Assembly (NCBI GenBank): GCA_950097015.1
Contig: CATNEN010000035.1
Span: forward strand, 75,001-139,000
Origin: Macrostomum hystrix
Taxonomy: Eukaryota; Platyhelminthes; Macrostomidae
Reading direction: 5' to 3'
Length of the DNA: 64,000 nt
Shown here: positions 58,792 to 64,000 of the stretch, one piece after another
Position numbering within the stretch: position 1 is the first letter of the stretch
How the letters are laid out: every line of letters starts with the position of its first letter
Notes under the pieces: model-generated
The model's database searches: none
Told to the model about the DNA's origin: nothing
What the model saw: only the letters and a program-made list of their open reading frames with translations
Translations under genes and position numbers: made by a program

Positions 58792-61700
58792 TCAGTCATA
58801 GTCCACAGGGTCCTGCAAAGCCGCACTGACGGCAGCAAACAGCCAATTAAACTCTGCCTGATCAGCTGACCACAGGTAGATGAGGTGGTCTAGGCCGAAG
58901 GACACCAAGCCGAAATCGCTGCCGCAGTCCAGCAGGGCTCGAACTCCGGTTGTATGGCCGCACAATTCGCCAGCGCACTCTGGCGGGCTGCTGCCGACCG
59001 CTGACGAGGAGTGCCTGCTGACGGCGTCACCGGTAGCTGCGGACACGGCGGCGTCAAGACCGCGCAGAGTCCACAGTCGAATGCAGGCGTCTTCGCTAGC
59101 CGTGACCAGTAGCAGCTGGCCGGTAGGAGAGGTCAGGGCCAACAGATCTGTCACCTGGGAAAATTGCGGGGGGATTTCAGATTAAACCATCGACAGTAAA
59201 AATTGAGGGTGGGTGTGGCGTCCCCCCAGTCTATGGACTGAACAGCCGAATTTTAGATACCACCAGTAGTCATTCTACTGTCAACTAACATATTTCACTA
59301 GAGATGCCAGGTGTCCAGAAAGTACAGTTACTTTTACTTGTTGCGGACTTTTGATAAGTCGCATTTAAACTACTTTGGTAACGTTTAAAAGCGTCAATCA
59401 AGTCTCACCTTTAAAGGACTTGAACTGTGATCGATTTGATGTAGTAATTGATAATAATTGATTACACCTGCCCCAATTGGGTCAGATGTGCAGCCGACAG
59501 CACATCCGCAGCTAATGCGCGGCGCATCTGAAGGCTGCGTACAGCTGTTCAGTCCATGGACTGGGGGGACGCCACACCCACCCTCAATTACCCCAGCTGA
59601 TGCTGGTACCCATTTAACAGCTGGGTGAACTGAAGCAATGCAGAGTTAAGTGTCTTGCTAAAGGACACAAATTGTTCAGTGGAGTCGGGAATCGAACCCC
59701 CGACTTTCAAGTCGTGAGTCCGACGCCCTAACCACTAGGCTACAACCGCTTACTGCATAATATGATTTGATGTATAATTTAAGAGAAATGTGGATTTAAG
59801 TAGCGGAAAATCAGCAATACACAGGAGATCCCCCTGAAGCTTTTTGGCAGCGCCCTGACTGCTAACAGCGTTGGGTGGTGACTGATTGGTTGACAGACTA
59901 GGCGAGGGTGTCCTGTGGTTGAGCTGCGCCTAATATTTAGGCTTGATCAGTGAAATTGGAGAAATTCGCGTCAGGGTGTCCATAGTGGCCTATTTCCAAC
60001 TGTTGCAGCCCTTGAAGGTCCAGCAGTCCGTCTAGATAAAGGTAGGTGACCACCGAAGATGGAGATGATGCAGGCACATTCGGGTGACATGCTGATCAAT
60101 TTTGAAGGCCTGGCAAGGCCGCACTGAATCGCAGTGCTAATTCGTGAATATGGGAGTATGAAATACACTAGCGCTTGTGGGAAAATCCGACCTTTGGCCA
60201 GAACAATTGAATATCTCGACGGTCTGAAGAGCTGGCGACTTGATTTTTGTTTTGCGCAATAAAAATTTGGTCCGTGTTCTTGGTTTCGTGTGCTCAAAAT
60301 TTACTTTAACTTTCCGAAATCAGATTACCCAAAGGTCAGTTGAAGGTCAGTGCCGCTCACCTTAGCCCTGTGAGCTGCCAGTTCAGCAGCCACGGTGCGG
60401 CCAGTGACCAGGTCGAACACGACGAAGCCGTAGCCGACGCCAGCCAGCAGGTGCCGATCGCCTAGCCGGCGCAGGGCGCACACCGAGTGAGGAAATTTTC
60501 TCTGCTCGCCTTCGAAATCGGCGTGCCGGTTGAATCTGGCTAGACGGTCCAGACGGGAATTGCCGGCGCTCCATAGCAGAATCTCGCCGTCAAGGGAGGC
60601 GCTGGCAAACAGGTGCTGCTGCTGCTGTTTGTCTAGCTGTTCGACACCACCGCCAATTAGAGAGGTGACGGCGCATCGGTGACTCTCAGCGGCGTTGCAC
60701 ACGTGAGCCAATGCGGGGCCGCCGGACGCGACGCGAAACAGTCTCAGGTGCCGGTCGTAGGCTGCTAGCAGGTGTCGCCGGCCTGATGCGGCCAGATGGG
60801 TGACGCACTCGCCGCCAAACAGACCGCTGTCTAATTCCGCTAGTTCGGCGCCGCCATCCGACAGTCCGAATGCGAATAGGCCCTCGCCGGCGGCCAGGAG
60901 GCAGTCGCCCAACACCATGAGGGTCTGGACGCGGGCCTGGCAGCGCCAGGTTATCAGCGGCTGCTCTGAGCCGGCTGAGAGGCTGTGGAGCAGCACCCGG
61001 TACTGGTAGCTGGGGTCCAGGCCCGAGGAAGCCAGCTGCCTGACGGGGGCGGGTCACGGAATATGCGTCAGTGGGTCATTGCATTATAAACATTATAAAT
61101 CAGTGGGTCAAAAACTTATGGGTCATGGGACAGTAGGTTATGGGTCATGGGACACGGGACAGTAGGTTATGGGTCATGGGTCATGGGTCATGGGGCAGTA
61201 GGTTATGGGTCATGGGACACGGGACAGTAGGTTATGGGTCATGGGACACGGGACAGTAGGTTATGGGTCATGGGTCATGGGGCAGTAGGTTATGGGTCAT
61301 GGGACACGGGACAGTAGGTTATGGGTCATGGGACAGAAGGCTATGGGTCATGGGGCAGTAGGCTATGGGTCATGGGACAGTAGGTTATGGGTCATGGGTC
61401 ACGGGACAGTAGGTTATGGGTCATGGGACACGGGACAGTAGGTTATGGGTCATGGGTCATGGGGCAGTAGGTTATGGGTCATGGGACACGGGACAGTAGG
61501 TTATGGGTCATGGGACAGAAGGCTATGGGTCATGGGGCAGTAGGTTATGGGTCATGGGACAGTAGGTTATGGGTCATGGGTCACGGGACAGTAGGTTATG
61601 GGTCATGGGACAGAAGGTTATGGGTCAATGGTTTGGTACATTTGTGGTTCATAGGTCGTCAGACCGTGGATTATGCAGTGGTTCAGGAGTCAAGGATGCA

Positions 61701-62118
61701 AGCGTCGAATAAGGTTCGCATTGACTGGACTGGCGTGAAGTTGGATCAGTTCACCTAGCTCACCCAGCCGACTCGTGAGTCACGCACGCCACAACCCGGC
61801 CAGTGTGACCGGACAGGCGCCGGAAAACGCGCCGAGTTGTGAGGCTCCACACACAGATGTCCGGCTCGTCGGCCCAGCTCACAATGAGTTGGACGCCAGG
61901 GTCAGCCGGATCGGGGCAGCGGAGTACACCCTGAGCACGGTTGAGAAGGCGCGTGCAATTATGAGGGATTTAGACATCTGATTTGGCAGTCAACTGAGTA
62001 CTGGAAATCGAAGTACCTTAACACTAGTCGAATGGCCTTCCAACAGAGTCAGGCTGCCAAATAGCCGCTCGTGGGCTAGCGATGTTGCGGCGGCATTCGC
62101 TGAGAAAGCTGAAGACAT
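58792..62118 (-). CDS. WDR41: WDR41 orthologue, WD-repeat protein
   Basis: Four exons with continuous phase give 436 aa (human about 459): 62017-62118, 61764-61930, 60361-61039, 58792-59154, from the ATG at 62118. Reading: LLEGHSTSVK, IVSWADEPDICVWSLTTRRV, LSGHTGRVVACVTHESAG, then a long third exon with HLFASASLDGEILLWSAG and HLLAGVGYGFVVFDLVTGRT, and a last exon with LLLVTASEDACIRLWTLRG and GHTTGVRAL followed by FGLVSFGLDHLIYLW. The last block matches the characteristic WDR41 C-terminus (GHSSSVEMFL..LVTCSADHLIILW, from memory). In mammals WDR41 binds the C9orf72-SMCR8 complex and brings it to lysosomes through PQLC2. The invertebrate copy lacks the human C-terminal extension after the last WD repeat. 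Intron 2 contains an array and intron 3 a SINE. The start ATG is supported by length and by phase 0 at the first donor (AAG|GTACTT). Confidence 0.85.
59201..59589. repeat. Inverted repeat with 46-bp arms in WDR41 intron 3
   Basis: Arms 59201-59246 (starting AATTGAGGGTGGGTGTGGCG) and 59544-59589 are reverse complements with one mismatch, separated by 297 bp. The right arm is continuous with the SINE head at 59590-59757, so the left arm is likely the end of a second, oppositely oriented copy. It could also be a small foldback element. Confidence 0.85.
59470..59757 (-). mobile_element. tRNA-derived SINE, family B
   Basis: On the minus strand: tRNA-like head with GTAGCCTAGTGGTTAGGGCG (box A) and GGGTTCGATTCCCGAC (box B). 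A central domain with GTCCTTTAGCAAGACACTTA and CAGTTCACCCAGCTG, of a kind seen in SINEs of many aquatic invertebrates, is followed by the GGCGTCCCCCCAGTCCATGG segment. A diverged piece of the same tail is at 63785-63880. Its head differs from family A. Confidence 0.75.
61110..61640. repeat. Variable array in WDR41 intron 2
   Basis: About 22 blocks built from TTATGGGTCATGGGACAGTAGG with optional GGTCATGG or ACACGGG insertions, giving units of 22-40 bp. G-rich on the plus strand. Confidence 0.9.
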
Positions 62119-62931
62119 TTCCGACTGCTCACACTAATTCGGCTAACAAGGCGAAAGCCACCGATAAAGGTGGAATGTTGGGAGATGCAGCAGTAGACTG
62201 ATTATTAGGCTGTGACCTGAAATTATAGTTATTCATTAATTTTTTATTGAATAATCAAGTTGAAATCCTCATAATCGTGCTAGAGGTTGAAAAGCTAGAA
62301 CGAAATAATGACGCGTTTTGATGTAAATTATGTGCAGGGGTGAATGTACATTTAGTGGCAGGGAGAGAAGCTGGTCGGGTGTGAATGTACATTTGGGGCA
62401 GGGAATGAGGAGCTGGCCTGGAAAGATTGTACATTTGGGGGCAGGGTATGACAAGCTGGCCTAGAGTGAGTGTACATTCGGGGCAGGGTATGAGGAGCTG
62501 GCCGGGTGTGAATGTACATTTCGGGGCAGGGGAGTAGGTTGTTTGGATAGCGGGTGATGGCTGTACATTTTGTCGGGAGTATAAATTGGGTAATTCGGTA
62601 CTTCCTTACTGTCTGATAAAATAATCAAATTAATACAATACTCCTAAGTCTTGATCAAGAGATAGAAAAATAAGAAAACATAAAACAACATATTGTAACC
62701 GCAAAACAAATAAAACTAAACTGAATTATTAAACGAACTACTTTTTAATCATCAAATCTATCTTTTCAAGATAATATAGAAAGCTTCTGCTTACTTAGAA
62801 TTTACTAATTGATAGTGTATTGGAATAAGACACAAGTCAATATATCTCCGAATAATTTAGATTTAAAAGACATAACAATATCTAATATATACATTATTTT
62901 ACATATTTTTCTGACACAGTATTATTTATAT
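62119..62931. other. Spacer between WDR41 and the ARL gene
   Basis: Contains the promoter side of WDR41 near 62120-62250 and the array at 62330-62550. The remainder, 62580-62931, is AT-rich with no gene recognised. Confidence 0.4.
62330..62550. repeat. About 40-bp degenerate array upstream of WDR41
   Basis: Five diverged copies of a unit of about 40 bp containing GTGAATGTACATTTGGGGCA and GGGAATGAGGAGCTGGCC. Confidence 0.85.
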
Positions 62932-63366
62932 TTAGACATCAAATAGTCCAGATCCTAATCCCAGCGATACAAGCGGGCCGCCATAATTCTCTGCCGAGCT
63001 GTCAGCGCCATCACCAGCATCAGATGAATCATTGTCGAAGACGGCCGCTGCCGACTCAGCCGAGGTCTCGGAAGCTGGACAGGCGGCCACAAGCTGGTGG
63101 GACAGCCAATCAACAGCCTCCGGGAGGCCCTGGCCAGTCATGGCGTCGCAGGATTGAATGTGCCAGGACCTGGTTGAGCACAGCTTCACCAACTGGAAGC
63201 GCTCCATCAGGGCCTCAATAGTGATGGCTCCGGGCGAGCTCTGCTTGTTAGCCAAGATCAGAAAGGAGGCGTCCTTAAGCTCCGGCTCCTGGAGCAGTTT
63301 AGTCAGCTCATTGAAGGCCTCCTCTAGTCGGGCTGAGTCGCATGAGTCGATGACGAATACTAGGCA
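62932..63366 (-). CDS. ARF-like small GTPase, last exon (5' part outside window)
   Basis: An exon with acceptor CCGCTCCCGCAG encodes the final 144 aa of an ARF/ARL-type GTPase: CLVFVIDSCDSARLEEAFNE, then LKDASFLILANKQSSPGAIT (G4 region), then WHIQSCDAMTGQGLPEAVDW (G5 region and last helix). The sequence up to about residue 95 matches the C-terminal half of ARLs; a 45-residue acidic Ser/Ala/Asp tail (FDNDSSDAGDGADSS) is extra. The G4 motif is NKQS where guanine specificity normally needs NKQD. ARL11-type proteins also deviate here (NKQE), so this may be a divergent ARL rather than a dead gene. The P-loop, switch regions and lipidated N-terminus would be upstream beyond 64000. Which ARL it is cannot be told. 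Confidence 0.8.
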   Translation of the reverse strand, partial: CLVFVIDSCDSARLEEAFNELTKLLQEPELKDASFLILANKQSSPGAITIEALMERFQLVKLCSTRSWHIQSCDAMTGQGLPEAVDWLSHQLVAACPASETSAESAAAVFDNDSSDAGDGADSSAENYGGPLVSLGLGSGLFDV

Positions 63367-63423
63367 CTGCGGGAGCGGACAGGTTGGCATGAAGGAATAG
63401 CCGCAATCTTATGTCCGTGGACG

Positions 63424-63688
63424 GGGGTCGGTGGCAGAGCGGTTAACGCGTTTGCCTCTCGCACCACGGTCCCTAAGTTCGATTCCACGGCGAGACCACA
63501 TTTATTTGGGGCGCAGCCGCGGAGAGAAGGCTTGGGGGCTTGTCGTGCAATTTACGCCCTTGAGGGCCAACCTCCAAGGCAGACAGCGAGAAATGGGCAG
63601 AATTGCCTCCTCGCTGTCTGCGGGTCTAGTGTCACTAAATAATGTACCATTGCCCTCAGCCCTCCTGCAATTATTATTATTATTATAT
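63424..63688 (+). mobile_element. tRNA-derived SINE, family A, most complete head
   Basis: Head GGTGGCAGAGCGGTTAACGC (box A) and AAGTTCGATTCCACGGCG (box B), body TTTATTTGGGGCGCAGCCGC and GCAGAATTGCCTCCTCGC, tail of ATT repeats ending at 63688. It sits in the intron upstream of the ARL last exon. The head resembles a tRNA with a GCAGAGCGG D-arm such as Leu or Ser; the 3' fusion and lack of an acceptor stem exclude a tRNA gene. Confidence 0.85.
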
Positions 63689-64000
63689 GTCCGTCGACAT
63701 TAATTCACAGATTACGTCAAGTCAACAAAAGGATACTAAAAAGTGTTGTAATTTGATTACTGCAATGACTAGATAGAAAAATATATGAATTACACAGACA
63801 GTTGCACAGCCGCACCTATTGCGCAGAGCTTCCAAAGGCTATGTACAAACTGTTCAGTCCGCGGACTGGAGGCGGGCTAAAAGCCAATGAATAATCCACT
63901 ACCGAGAAAAATCCGTCGAGATTTAGAAATGACCGATTTTGTGAAATCCCAACATATGGATCAGAAAAGTTTCCGCCCTTATAGAGGTTGCAATTGTTCG
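63689..64000. other. Window end, part of ARL intron
   Basis: No ARL exon recognised. A diverged fragment of the SINE family B tail is at about 63785-63880 (shared CTGTTCAGTCCGCGGACTGG). Confidence 0.45.

Noticed and set aside
59680..59757. Functional tRNA gene on the minus strand
   Set aside because: Boxes A and B are good, but the acceptor stem does not close and the sequence continues into a SINE body.

Overview
The window is animal nuclear DNA. Its genes have spliced exons with consistent phases, metazoan gene families, tRNA-derived SINEs and no bacterial gene organisation. Family content (phospholipid scramblases, an ankyrin-TRP channel, ENOSF1, WDR41, a rhodopsin-type GPCR) and short GC-rich exons set in AT-rich or repetitive surroundings fit an invertebrate, probably a lophotrochozoan such as a free-living flatworm. 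The sequence alone does not fix the species. The standard genetic code fits all models.

Layout. 1-475 tandem array; 1216-3099 (+) intact phospholipid scramblase (4 exons, 388 aa); 4295-5344 (+) tandem scramblase paralogue with an in-frame stop and no recognisable conserved last exon, its large exon flanked by inverted SINE copies; 5886-11456 a 5.6-kb array of a 33-bp unit; 11577-12418 (+) small TATA-driven gene for a 92-aa single-pass membrane protein; 12996-26954 (-) a 15-exon TRP cation channel (860 aa) whose introns are mostly filled by ten different minisatellites; 27.5-31.2 kb intergenic DNA with palindromes, a SINE and two arrays; 31287-32666 (+) intronless class A GPCR (459 aa); 33.7-46.7 kb arrays, chiefly 11.8 kb of a CTTCTAG heptamer; 48905-49570 (+) glutamine-tract protein; 50019-55510 (+) complete ENOSF1 orthologue (12 exons, 433 aa); 55.7-58.8 kb two arrays; 58792-62118 (-) complete WDR41 orthologue (4 exons, 436 aa); 62932-63366 (-) last exon of an ARF-like GTPase that runs off the window.

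The genes do not form a pathway. They are ordinary single transcription units: membrane lipid scrambling, cation channel, receptor, sugar-acid dehydratase, lysosomal WD-repeat scaffold, small GTPase. What stands out is the repeat landscape. By my boundaries about half of the window is tandem repeat, in some 26 arrays, almost every one with its own unrelated unit of 7-41 bp. In the gene models, introns under about 190 bp carry no array, while most longer ones do. Several arrays run into a splice donor or acceptor, and in ENOSF1 intron 9 the array begins with the donor itself. I consider this splice-site-anchored intron minisatellite expansion the main candidate for something undescribed. No CRISPR, rRNA, true tRNA or prokaryotic element was seen.

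All exon boundaries were read by eye from GT(GC)/AG sites, phase continuity and family similarity recalled from memory; no alignments or searches were run.
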